Assembly (NCBI GenBank): GCA_021833045.1
Contig: JAKBGP010000072.1
Coordinates: 1-9,287, forward strand
DNA length: 9,287 nucleotides
Direction: 5' to 3'
Origin: Thermoplasmata archaeon
Lineage (GTDB): Archaea; Thermoplasmatota; Thermoplasmata; Thermoplasmatales; Thermoplasmataceae
A program made the position numbers and the translations under genes. Below, in pieces: positions 1 to 5,445 of this stretch (the first letter of the stretch is position 1; each line of letters opens with the position of its first letter). The notes below the pieces were generated by a model. The model made no database searches and was not told the origin of the DNA. It was given only the letters and a program-made list of their open reading frames with translations.

Positions 1-90
1 TCAAATGGGAAAATAATAAGCTCAGACAAAATCTACAGGAAATTAGGTCTTGAACAGATTGATTTATCTGATGAGAAGCCAAAGAAATAG
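1..90 (+). CDS. 3' end of a host gene, unrecognised (partial)
   Basis: Frame 1 is open from the first base to a TAG stop at 88-90, giving 29 residues ending in a charged tail (SDEKPKK). The fragment is hydrophilic and too short to identify. It lies outside the left attachment repeat, so it belongs to the host chromosome rather than to the inserted element. It runs toward the 3' end of the original tRNA-Thr gene, so the two were convergent before insertion. The reading frame is the only evidence; a chance open frame of this length is possible. Confidence 0.45.
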   Translation, partial: SNGKIISSDKIYRKLGLEQIDLSDEKPKK

Positions 91-119
91 GCGAATATTA
101 TACAATGACTAATTTCCAA

Positions 120-191
120 ATGTTAAAAACTCAATATTTTGTAATATAAGCCGCTGGAGGGATTTGAACCCCCGACCTGCTGATTACGAAT
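120..191. repeat. attL: left attachment repeat with tRNA 3' fragment
   Basis: This 72-bp stretch matches 9161-9232 at a constant offset of 9041. The only difference is T at 131 versus C at 9172, and the 60 bp at 132-191 are identical. Identity stops at 192 (T here, C at 9233), directly after the anticodon loop sequence TTACGAA. A 7-bp dyad, ACGAATT-AC-AATTCGT (186-201), crosses the inner edge and may be an integrase core site. Confidence 0.9.
149..191 (-). pseudogene. Orphan 3' fragment of tRNA-Thr
   Basis: On the minus strand this holds the anticodon loop, the 3' side of the anticodon stem, the variable region, the T arm, the 3' acceptor strand and the discriminator of the tRNA that is intact at 9190-9262. 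The D arm and 5' acceptor strand are missing, replaced by element DNA from 192 onward. It cannot fold into a tRNA and is the remnant left by integration. Confidence 0.88.
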
Positions 192-263
192 TACAATTCG
201 TCCATACTTAAAACAAGGGAAAAAGGCTACTGGAAAATCATTACTTCCCAGGTCACCCAGAGA

Positions 264-275
264 AAATATTTTTAA
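264..275 (+). promoter_or_regulatory. Candidate TATA box for the TIR cassette
   Basis: An A/T block (AAATATTTTTAA) lies about 35-45 bp before the ATG at 308, which would place the transcript start near 295-300 with a very short leader. A strong Shine-Dalgarno-like AAGGAGG at 274-280 sits too far (27 nt) from the ATG to serve it and no usable start lies closer. This is pattern recognition only. Confidence 0.4.
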
Positions 276-307
276 GGAGGTAGGCCGTATCTAATCTAGC
301 GAAGTTT

Positions 308-859
308 ATGACCGACGTGCATAAAGTTTTCGTGAGTTATTATCACGATGAAGATCAAGATTATAAGAATGAATTTGAAAGGATGTGCAGAGATGTAATA
401 GTTTCCAAGTCAATTCAACCTGGTGATATTGATGATGATACTGACACTGAACGTGTGATGCAACGAATTAGAGATGAATACCTCAAAGATTCAACTGTAA
501 CAGTGGTATTGATTGGTCAGCATACTTGGCAAAGAAAATACGTAGATTGGGAGATTTACTCAAGTCTCCGTCTTTCATCAAATAAACTACGCTCTGGGTT
601 GTTGGGGATAATTCTTCCAACGAGAGACGATTACACAAAAGAAAAGTATGATGCTTGTACGGTTCCCCCTAGGTTATACGATAACGCTATTAAGAACAAC
701 AACACGGAACCATATGCTTACGTTTATGACTGGACTAATGACCCTAGCAATATCCGAAAATGGATAGATAGGGCATATTCTGTGCGCTACTCCTTCACCC
801 CAAATTTAAGCAGAGACCGCTACGGTAAAAACCACACCACATCTAAATGGTGTAATTGA
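308..859 (+). CDS. TIR-like protein, ThsB/MTH538 family (copy 1)
   Basis: This 183-aa protein opens with the beta-A pattern HKVFVSYYHDEDQ (residues 5-17), followed by STVTVVLIG (62-70), the RKYVDWEIY segment with a conserved Glu at 82, GLLGIILP, and a PPRLYDNA motif. The order matches the TIR-like domain called DUF1863 or MTH538, the domain of Thoeris ThsB. In Thoeris, ThsB senses phage and makes a cyclic ADP-ribose-type signal that activates ThsA. No ThsA homologue (SIR2, SLOG or macro domain) is encoded in this window, so the enzymatic role is inferred. ATG 308 is the only sensible start because TAG lies in frame at 281. It leads a three-gene plus-strand cassette, with 11 nt to the next gene. 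The first half is a close paralogue of the protein at 1403-1903, while the C-terminal third differs. Confidence 0.85.
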   Translation: MTDVHKVFVSYYHDEDQDYKNEFERMCRDVIVSKSIQPGDIDDDTDTERVMQRIRDEYLKDSTVTVVLIGQHTWQRKYVDWEIYSSLRLSSNKLRSGLLGIILPTRDDYTKEKYDACTVPPRLYDNAIKNNNTEPYAYVYDWTNDPSNIRKWIDRAYSVRYSFTPNLSRDRYGKNHTTSKWCN

Positions 860-870
860 ATTAGATACTT

Positions 871-1401
871 ATGAAAAAAGAACTTGAATCGATTGAATTG
901 GATTTTAATCTGCTCTTTTTTCATATAAAAGGAAAATGGAAACCAGACCAACAAGAAAAAATGGCAGCCTGGGAGCTATACGTAGAGTTAGTCACAAGAA
1001 TTTCAGTTGTGGAGTTGAAGAAAAGCGAGGGAATACTTAGGGAAGCATTGAATTCCCTATATTCGCTATTTCCAACAACCCGTCAAGTGCTTCGAAAGTA
1101 TGGGCCATCCATTGCATCTACCCATGAAGATGCTGATTATTCCTTGGCAAGACTTGCAGTGAATTTTCTGAATTACGAACTCAGGCCAATCTTATCTAAA
1201 TGGCATCCTTTACTGCAGGATTATGAGGAACAAAGGGAAAAGGGAGTTTCGATTAAAACTCATGAAGACGGTTGGGAGAAAAATCAAGAACTTAGAACTG
1301 TTTTGGACGATTCAAGAAAAAAACTCATTATATACTCAAAATACCTTGCTTCGGCAGCCGGAATAGAACCATTAATAGAAGAAAGCAAAGAGAGTGGGTG
1401 A
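871..1401 (+). CDS. Small helical protein between two TIR-like genes, unrecognised
   Basis: This 176-aa protein is predicted by eye to be mostly alpha-helical. It has no signal peptide or membrane span and no nuclease, protease or NTPase motif that I can identify. The most distinctive segment is LRPILSKWHPLLQDYEEQR (residues 104-122), followed by a charged helix (HEDGWEKNQELR) and another helix to residue 161. It begins 11 nt after the first TIR-like gene, and its TGA lies 1 nt before the ATG of the second, so all three are probably co-transcribed and the last two translationally coupled. Its placement suggests a partner, adaptor or effector of the TIR-like proteins; that is inference from position only. 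It does not resemble any ThsA type known to me. Confidence 0.8.
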   Translation: MKKELESIELDFNLLFFHIKGKWKPDQQEKMAAWELYVELVTRISVVELKKSEGILREALNSLYSLFPTTRQVLRKYGPSIASTHEDADYSLARLAVNFLNYELRPILSKWHPLLQDYEEQREKGVSIKTHEDGWEKNQELRTVLDDSRKKLIIYSKYLASAAGIEPLIEESKESG

Positions 1402-1402
1402 A

Positions 1403-1903
1403 ATGGCTCCGGACAGACATAAGATATTCATTAGCTACTACCATGACGAGGACCAGGATTATGCGAATACATTGGCATCACGATATGGCGACGCTATCAT
1501 AGACAAGTCTCTTTATGGGGACTTTGGTCATCTAAATAATGATACCATTCTCAACAAAATTAGAAAAGAGCATCTTAGGAATTCAACTGTAACGGTTGTG
1601 CTAGTTGGCATGCATACGTATGGCAGGAAATGGGTTGACTGGGAGATCTACGCTTCACTAAGACCATATGGTGACAGGACTAGAAACGGGTTATTAGGGG
1701 TATATCTCCCAAACCACTCACGGAAACACTTTAGACTTACGGATAATATTCTAAGTGGTTATGGGGTCAAAATAAACTGGAAAGACATTGAACGAAAACA
1801 CAGCTTTTCCAAAGCCGTACAAAAGGCATGGGAAAAAAGAAGAAATGATTACCTGATTGATAATTCAAGACCCCTAAGGGAGAAGAATGCACCAATTCGT
1901 TAA
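1403..1903 (+). CDS. TIR-like protein, ThsB/MTH538 family (copy 2)
   Basis: This is a 166-aa protein if started at ATG 1403; a GTG at 1394 would add three residues. ATG is preferred because it gives MAPDRHKIFISYYHDEDQ, aligned with the start of copy 1, and because GGGTGA just before it is a plausible Shine-Dalgarno-type signal. Motifs are the SYYHDEDQDY strand-loop, STVTVVLVG (61-69), RKWVDWEIY with Glu at 81, and GLLGVYLP. It shares most of its first 100 residues with copy 1 but has a shorter, basic C-terminus and lacks the PPR part of the family's C-terminal motif (RLTDNI remains). Gene duplication followed by divergence of the C-terminal half is likely, which would fit two TIR proteins recognising different triggers or partners, as in Thoeris loci with several ThsB genes. 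Confidence 0.85.
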   Translation: MAPDRHKIFISYYHDEDQDYANTLASRYGDAIIDKSLYGDFGHLNNDTILNKIRKEHLRNSTVTVVLVGMHTYGRKWVDWEIYASLRPYGDRTRNGLLGVYLPNHSRKHFRLTDNILSGYGVKINWKDIERKHSFSKAVQKAWEKRRNDYLIDNSRPLREKNAPIR

Positions 1904-2032
1904 TTGAACTAAACCATTGATATCTTCTTATGAAATATCTGCACAATGACTTGGATTGACTGTTAGGGAAATGAAGCAAAAAACCACAACAAATTTGTTC
2001 TACAAAGACCAAATAATGTAATATGTGAATAC

Positions 2033-2245
2033 ATGAAAAAAATTGTGACGCTATATGTGGAAGAACAGTTAATAGAGGATGGAAAATCCAAAGGTTTGAA
2101 CCTGTCCAGATTCTTTGAAACCAAGTTAAGGGAATTTGTGAGAGGTAATATTTCAATATTGGAGAAACAAGACTCTGGAATGCATCAGTCTATACCTGCA
2201 TTCAGTAAACACAAGCGTGATTATGAAAAATGGCTGATTTCCTAG
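2033..2245 (+). CDS. N-terminal piece of an interrupted integrase (ribbon-helix-helix-like start)
   Basis: This frame of 70 codons starts with KKIVTLYVEEQLIEDGKSKG then LNLSRFFETKLREF, a strand followed by two helices like a ribbon-helix-helix DNA-binding unit. It ends at TAG 2243-2245. The same frame continues directly into the integrase piece with no shift. Its last residues (YEKWLIS), together with GLSYGYIKD after the stop, align with the first helices of the SSV1-type core-binding domain, where SSV1 has (from memory) DYLMNERGISEKTAKDY. I therefore read this as the N-terminus of one 305-codon integrase gene cut by a nonsense codon, not as a free regulator. A standalone RHH regulator remains the alternative. 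The upstream A/T block at 2011-2023 may be part of the promoter, with a short or absent leader. Confidence 0.75.
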   Translation: MKKIVTLYVEEQLIEDGKSKGLNLSRFFETKLREFVRGNISILEKQDSGMHQSIPAFSKHKRDYEKWLIS

Positions 2246-2248
2246 GGA

Positions 2249-2950
2249 TTGTCTTATGGCTATATAAAAGACTTGATGAACACATTAACAGGGTTTATAC
2301 GCGAGGATATCGGCGATATTCCAGATAATATAACTGACACGCAGAGTATAGCGGAAAGAAGTTATCTCAATTACCTCTCCCAAAAATCTCTGGTTAGCGA
2401 TGAACAGGTGGCAAGATTCAAAAAGAAACTACCGCTAAAACAGTCCAAAGCGGACAACTACATCCCTTCCAACGATGAAGTCGTAAGTGCATACGAACAA
2501 CTCAAGGACAAGCGCTTCCAGACAATCTTCAAACTCCTTGCCTTTTCAGGTGCAAGAATCACTGAATTGGTGAAGATGGTCAAGGAATACGAACCTTCAA
2601 AGTTGATTGTCAATGACAAATTTGCCAAATACCAGTCGCACTATAACAGAGGGCATAAGAGTTCATTCTACATTTACATGCCTAAGGAGTTAATTCCAGA
2701 CCTTCATAAATTCTCCATCCACGTTGACACCGTGACGCACCAGATAAGCAAATATGGTTTGAATCCCAAGTACCTTCGCAAATGGTTCTACAGCTTCCTC
2801 ATCTACAACAATGTGCCAGAAGGAGTGACGGATTTCATAGAAGGCAGAGCATCGAGTTCTGTTGGTTCAATGCACTATCTTGCAAAAGCAAAGCAGGCGG
2901 ATTACTGGTATAAGCAGGTTGTGAGCAAAATGATGTGTATATTTAATTAA
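2249..2950 (+). CDS. Archaeal tyrosine recombinase, C-terminal piece with complete catalytic domain
   Basis: This site-specific recombinase would integrate and excise the element at tRNA-Thr. Counting from TTG 2249 (233 aa), the visible catalytic set is Arg103 in SGARITELVK, Lys137 in RGHKSSF, Lys174 and Arg177 in NPKYLRKWF, Arg200 in IEGRAS, and the nucleophile Tyr210 in SMHYL. Replacement of the box II His by Lys and the QGR-type Arg are features of SSV1/pNOB8-like archaeal integrases. The piece lacks the first helix of the core-binding domain, which is encoded before the in-frame TAG at 2243-2245. If translated separately it must start at TTG 2249 or ATG 2276; neither has a normally spaced ribosome site. 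The catalytic domain is intact, so the stop seems recent, or it is bypassed. The 3' end overlaps the convergent nuclease gene by 8 bp. Confidence 0.85.
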   Translation: MSYGYIKDLMNTLTGFIREDIGDIPDNITDTQSIAERSYLNYLSQKSLVSDEQVARFKKKLPLKQSKADNYIPSNDEVVSAYEQLKDKRFQTIFKLLAFSGARITELVKMVKEYEPSKLIVNDKFAKYQSHYNRGHKSSFYIYMPKELIPDLHKFSIHVDTVTHQISKYGLNPKYLRKWFYSFLIYNNVPEGVTDFIEGRASSSVGSMHYLAKAKQADYWYKQVVSKMMCIFN

Positions 2951-3782
2951 TAACTTCTTTAATCCATGTTGCTAATTCTTTCTCTCGACCCTTTGAAAGA
3001 GGGAAGACTCTTATGGGATGAGCTTTCGAAATCGGTTCGTAATCCTCTTCTTTTCCATTGAGCGTAAGTAAAACACCTACGTCTAATCCAGTGTCATCTC
3101 TCTGTGCCAACACCTTCAGTAAATCGTCCCTAAACCATCTGCCGGATTTAACCTCAAATGAGGTGGAAAAATCAGGAGTCATTAATATAATATCCGTTTC
3201 ATGCCAAAGACCAGACTTTCCCAGTAATTCCTTATCCATTGTTATCAAATACTTCGAAGAAGTTTGCCCTACCACTTGCTTAATTAGACCATAACATACT
3301 AATTCAAACCAACGGTTCTGATCAAACAATGCCTTGTGAGACTTACTTAAGGTTGTTAACTTATTACCGGAGTTCAATTTAATCTCTTCTGTGATCTCAT
3401 CACTTGAATCTGGGAACAGTTCATTGCACGTTGTGGTAAATTCCTTTAGTAGGCTATCGACTTTTTTCGTGGTAACTGTTTCAAGCCATCTGACTTTCCC
3501 TGATAAGTCCTTGTCTTTAGTTAGAGATCTAAGAGCTTCCTCTTGCAGGACTATCTGACGAGCATATATCACCAATTTACCTATTTTTTGGAGTGAGTCT
3601 TCCTTAAGAAAATAGGTAGGATTGTTCAAAATGTCATCAGAAATGCGGAGAAATGAATCGAAGTTGAATAAGGAAGACCTCGACGCCCTAACTCGAATGG
3701 TTGTTCTTTCGTTATATATGACTTCTTCACCGTTTTTTTCCTCTATCTTCATTCTGTCAAGTCTTGGAGTCATTTTAATCAA
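2943..3782 (-). CDS. PD-(D/E)XK nuclease-like protein, partner of the upstream ATPase
   Basis: The frame is 279 codons from TTG 3782. ATG 3773 (276 aa) is the likelier start, because the TTG lies 1 nt after the ATPase stop and has no ribosome site. The C-terminal half carries the restriction-endonuclease-like signature (numbered from TTG): Glu160 in NRWFELVCYGL, Asp197 in HETDIILM, then Glu210-Val-Lys212 in SFEVKSG, followed by a strand (DVGVLLTLNG). The layout recalls the nuclease half of Card1/Can2-type enzymes, but I see no CARF sensor in the first half, which looks helical and charged. It probably cuts DNA or RNA when licensed by the ATPase encoded immediately upstream; the substrate is unknown. 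It converges with the integrase gene, with an 8-bp tail overlap and no space for a terminator. Confidence 0.75.
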   Translation of the reverse strand: MIKMTPRLDRMKIEEKNGEEVIYNERTTIRVRASRSSLFNFDSFLRISDDILNNPTYFLKEDSLQKIGKLVIYARQIVLQEEALRSLTKDKDLSGKVRWLETVTTKKVDSLLKEFTTTCNELFPDSSDEITEEIKLNSGNKLTTLSKSHKALFDQNRWFELVCYGLIKQVVGQTSSKYLITMDKELLGKSGLWHETDIILMTPDFSTSFEVKSGRWFRDDLLKVLAQRDDTGLDVGVLLTLNGKEEDYEPISKAHPIRVFPLSKGREKELATWIKEVIN

Positions 3783-3783
3783 A

Positions 3784-4980
3784 TTACAGGGGGTCCTTAA
3801 AATTTTCTTCTAGAAGTAATCTGTCTAGTACTTTAATTGATCTGCGTATAACTTCACCAGGGTATTCTTCGGAATCGTTTTGTTTTGATTCCTGCAACTT
3901 CTCGTTAGCATGTCCACAATTTTCATCGCTCCAACCATAAACTTCCTTGTATAGACCGATTAGTTTATTTTGAATAATTCTTGACTCTTCATCATTGACA
4001 GGAAGTATCTGGTATGCAACTCCAAAAGGATTTGGAACTTTAACATCGTCATTATCTTCTAGTCCCAATCTTCTCAGAAGAGATTCAGACATAACTGGAA
4101 TAGAATGCCAATATTCTCCATCGATAATCTCATCCAAAGAAGCGAAACATGAAAACACACCTGAAATCCTCTTGTCTACTAACTGTTGAATTAAATAGAA
4201 ACTTCGTTTTACTTGTGTATCTAATCGTTGAGACATAGTCTGAGCTACTTCATCCATCAGGATAATTAGTCCGGCAAACCCTGTCTCCTTCAATAGATAA
4301 ACGGCAGTTTGAAGAATTGAGAGAGCATTTCTGTCATTGATCTTATTTGTTACTCCAAGATTGCTTAATTCTGCCAAGCTCAATTTTTCTCCCAAAAACC
4401 ATTCTATAACTTTTCGCATAGACCTAATGTCTTTCTCTCCTCCTTGATGCTTAGCAACTACGTACGTCGTTACGGCTTCTACTAGGCTTGGCTCAGCAAA
4501 CGGAAATTTTTTGAATACATTATCAATTCTCTTTGTTATTGAGGACACTTGTAATAAGATGGTTTCGGGCATCCCTTCTTCCTTCATTTCTAAAATGATA
4601 TGATTAGAAAATTCATCGAGAAATCCCTGCCAGTTTTTTACCTCACCCTGAATCTTAGCTTTAAATGATCTGAAAATCTCTTGAACGAAATATGATATCT
4701 CCGTCAGTGTTCCAGACCGTTGATCTCCATACAGCTCACTGACTCCAAAACCTTTCGAGAAACCTTTGCTTTTTAATGCCATAAGAAGTGTGGATTTTCC
4801 GGCTCCTGTAGGACCCAATAAATAACGGCTAACAGAGGTAATCTTTCCAGTTGAAAGGTCATTTAATGCTTTTTCAAAGACCTTAAGAAGTAAGGAGTGC
4901 CCAACAATAAAGTCTTCTGCTCCTTCTCTAATCGGTAAACCTTGCCTTAAATCATCCAATAAATATTCTGCATTCGGCAT
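3784..4980 (-). CDS. P-loop ATPase, BrxC/BrxD (DUF2791)-like
   Basis: The 398-aa protein starts with LLDDLRQGLPIREGAEDFIVGH (residues 7-28). It has a Walker A GPTGAGKST (56-64) and a Walker B GLIILMDEV with Asp243-Glu244, then FSCFASLDEIIDG (277-288), SLLRRL (300-305) and a C-terminal PGEVIRRSIKVLDRL. This order (DLR-G-P-E-G, VG, P-loop, LxDE, a-L-x-RL, P-x-x-x-x-R) is that of the DUF2791 P-loop proteins of BREX (BrxD, BrxC) and related defence loci. The assignment comes from recalled motif patterns, not a search. No other BREX gene (PglX, PglZ, BrxL, BrxA, BrxB) is present. The stop is 1 nt before the nuclease frame, so they form a tight two-gene operon. Its promoter region faces an IS3 insertion whose edge (5050/5051) abuts a TATA-like block. 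Confidence 0.8.
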   Translation of the reverse strand: MPNAEYLLDDLRQGLPIREGAEDFIVGHSLLLKVFEKALNDLSTGKITSVSRYLLGPTGAGKSTLLMALKSKGFSKGFGVSELYGDQRSGTLTEISYFVQEIFRSFKAKIQGEVKNWQGFLDEFSNHIILEMKEEGMPETILLQVSSITKRIDNVFKKFPFAEPSLVEAVTTYVVAKHQGGEKDIRSMRKVIEWFLGEKLSLAELSNLGVTNKINDRNALSILQTAVYLLKETGFAGLIILMDEVAQTMSQRLDTQVKRSFYLIQQLVDKRISGVFSCFASLDEIIDGEYWHSIPVMSESLLRRLGLEDNDDVKVPNPFGVAYQILPVNDEESRIIQNKLIGLYKEVYGWSDENCGHANEKLQESKQNDSEEYPGEVIRRSIKVLDRLLLEENFKDPL

Positions 4981-5038
4981 GAATTCATAATATTTCGCAA
5001 GTTTTTAACTTTTTTGAGGAATAAAATGGGTCTCTGTT

Positions 5039-5048
5039 TCTTATATAT
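5039..5048 (-). promoter_or_regulatory. Candidate TATA box for the ATPase-nuclease operon
   Basis: Read on the minus strand the sequence is ATATATAAGA, starting 2 bp inside the IS3 boundary at 5050/5051. A start about 25 bp downstream would leave a leader near 35 nt. A second block, GTTAAAAAC (around 5001-5009), could instead drive a leaderless transcript from ATG 4980. If the first is right, its BRE position now lies in IS DNA. Confidence 0.35.
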
Positions 5049-5050
5049 TG
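5047..5050. repeat. Target site duplication of the IS3 element, left copy (ATTG)
   Basis: ATTG directly precedes the left inverted repeat and recurs directly after the right one at 6385-6388. IS3-family elements usually make 3- or 4-bp duplications. Confidence 0.75.
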
Positions 5051-5083
5051 TGGTCTGGCCCCTTAAATGATTGGAGTGGATTG
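5051..5083. repeat. IS3 left terminal inverted repeat
   Basis: This starts TGGTCTGGCCCCTT and ends GGAGTGGATTG. The reverse complement of 6354-6384 starts TGGTTTGGTCCCCT and ends GAGAGTGGATTG. They pair along most of their length with a small gap in the middle. Confidence 0.85.
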
Positions 5084-5098
5084 ACTAATAGGGATAGT

Positions 5099-5111
5099 AA
5101 TATATTAAAAG
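5099..5111 (+). promoter_or_regulatory. TATA box and ribosome site for IS3 orfA
   Basis: AATATATTAAAAG lies about 30-40 bp before ATG 5140, at a distance giving a start near 5130. GGGGGA at 5130-5135 lies 4 nt before the ATG, so the leader is short. Confidence 0.5.
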
Positions 5112-5139
5112 CAATATTGAAAGGGGCCTGGGGGAAGCA

Positions 5140-5445
5140 ATGACTGAGCGGAGACGATGGAAAGCTGAGGAGAAACTTGCCCTGATAAACGAGATCAAGG
5201 AAAAGGGGCAGATTGTTGAGACATGCAGAAAATATGGTGTGGATCCATCAATGTTCTACCGCTGGAAAGAGGTATTCGATATATATGGGGTGGATGGCCT
5301 CAGATCGAGAACAAGGAATTCCGATCCCAGCATAAGAAAGCTCACCAGGGAAAACGAGAGATTGAAGAAGATGCTTGCAGAAAAGGAGCTTGAGGTATCA
5401 ATGCTCCAGGAAGCATATAAAAAAACGAGGAGGCAGCGATCCTGA
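5140..5445 (+). CDS. IS3-family transposase OrfA (helix-turn-helix)
   Basis: This 101-aa DNA-binding subunit of the IS3 transposase starts with a basic segment RRRWKAEEKLALINEIKEKG. A helix-turn-helix of the HTH_Tnp_1 kind follows, VETCRKYGVDPSMFYRWKE (residues 27-45). The end is a leucine-zipper-like coiled coil (LTRENERLKKMLAEKELEVSM), typical of OrfA multimerisation. The stop TGA overlaps the ATG of orfB as TGATG. A run of seven A at 5419-5425 near the end could permit -1 slippage into the orfB frame, which is open from 5421 onward, to make the OrfAB fusion that is the active transposase in this family. Confidence 0.92.
   Translation: MTERRRWKAEEKLALINEIKEKGQIVETCRKYGVDPSMFYRWKEVFDIYGVDGLRSRTRNSDPSIRKLTRENERLKKMLAEKELEVSMLQEAYKKTRRQRS

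Noticed and set aside
149..201. A second tRNA-Thr gene at the left end
   Set aside because: Only the 3' part from the anticodon loop onward is present. The sequence beyond 191 does not supply a D arm or 5' acceptor strand, so it is an attachment remnant.
274..280. AAGGAGG as the ribosome site of the first TIR gene
   Set aside because: It is 27 nt from ATG 308 and an in-frame TAG at 281 excludes a nearer start. It may be coincidental.
1767..2156. Minus-strand frame opposite the second TIR gene and the integrase start
   Set aside because: It encodes a Phe/Ser-rich sequence without family features and overlaps two better supported genes; a complement-strand shadow.
2033..2245. Free-standing ribbon-helix-helix regulator or antitoxin
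   Set aside because: It is in phase with the integrase and its last residues complete the integrase core-binding helix across TAG. No toxin-like neighbour is present.
3058..3813. Plus-strand frames opposite the nuclease gene
   Set aside because: No start signals and Ser/Pro-rich low-information products; shadows of the minus-strand nuclease.
5026..5050. Small hydrophobic frame starting at ATG 5026 that would continue through the pre-insertion site into 6389 onward
   Set aside because: On joining the IS flanks it gives only about 15 codons and lies over the ATPase promoter; no support as a gene.
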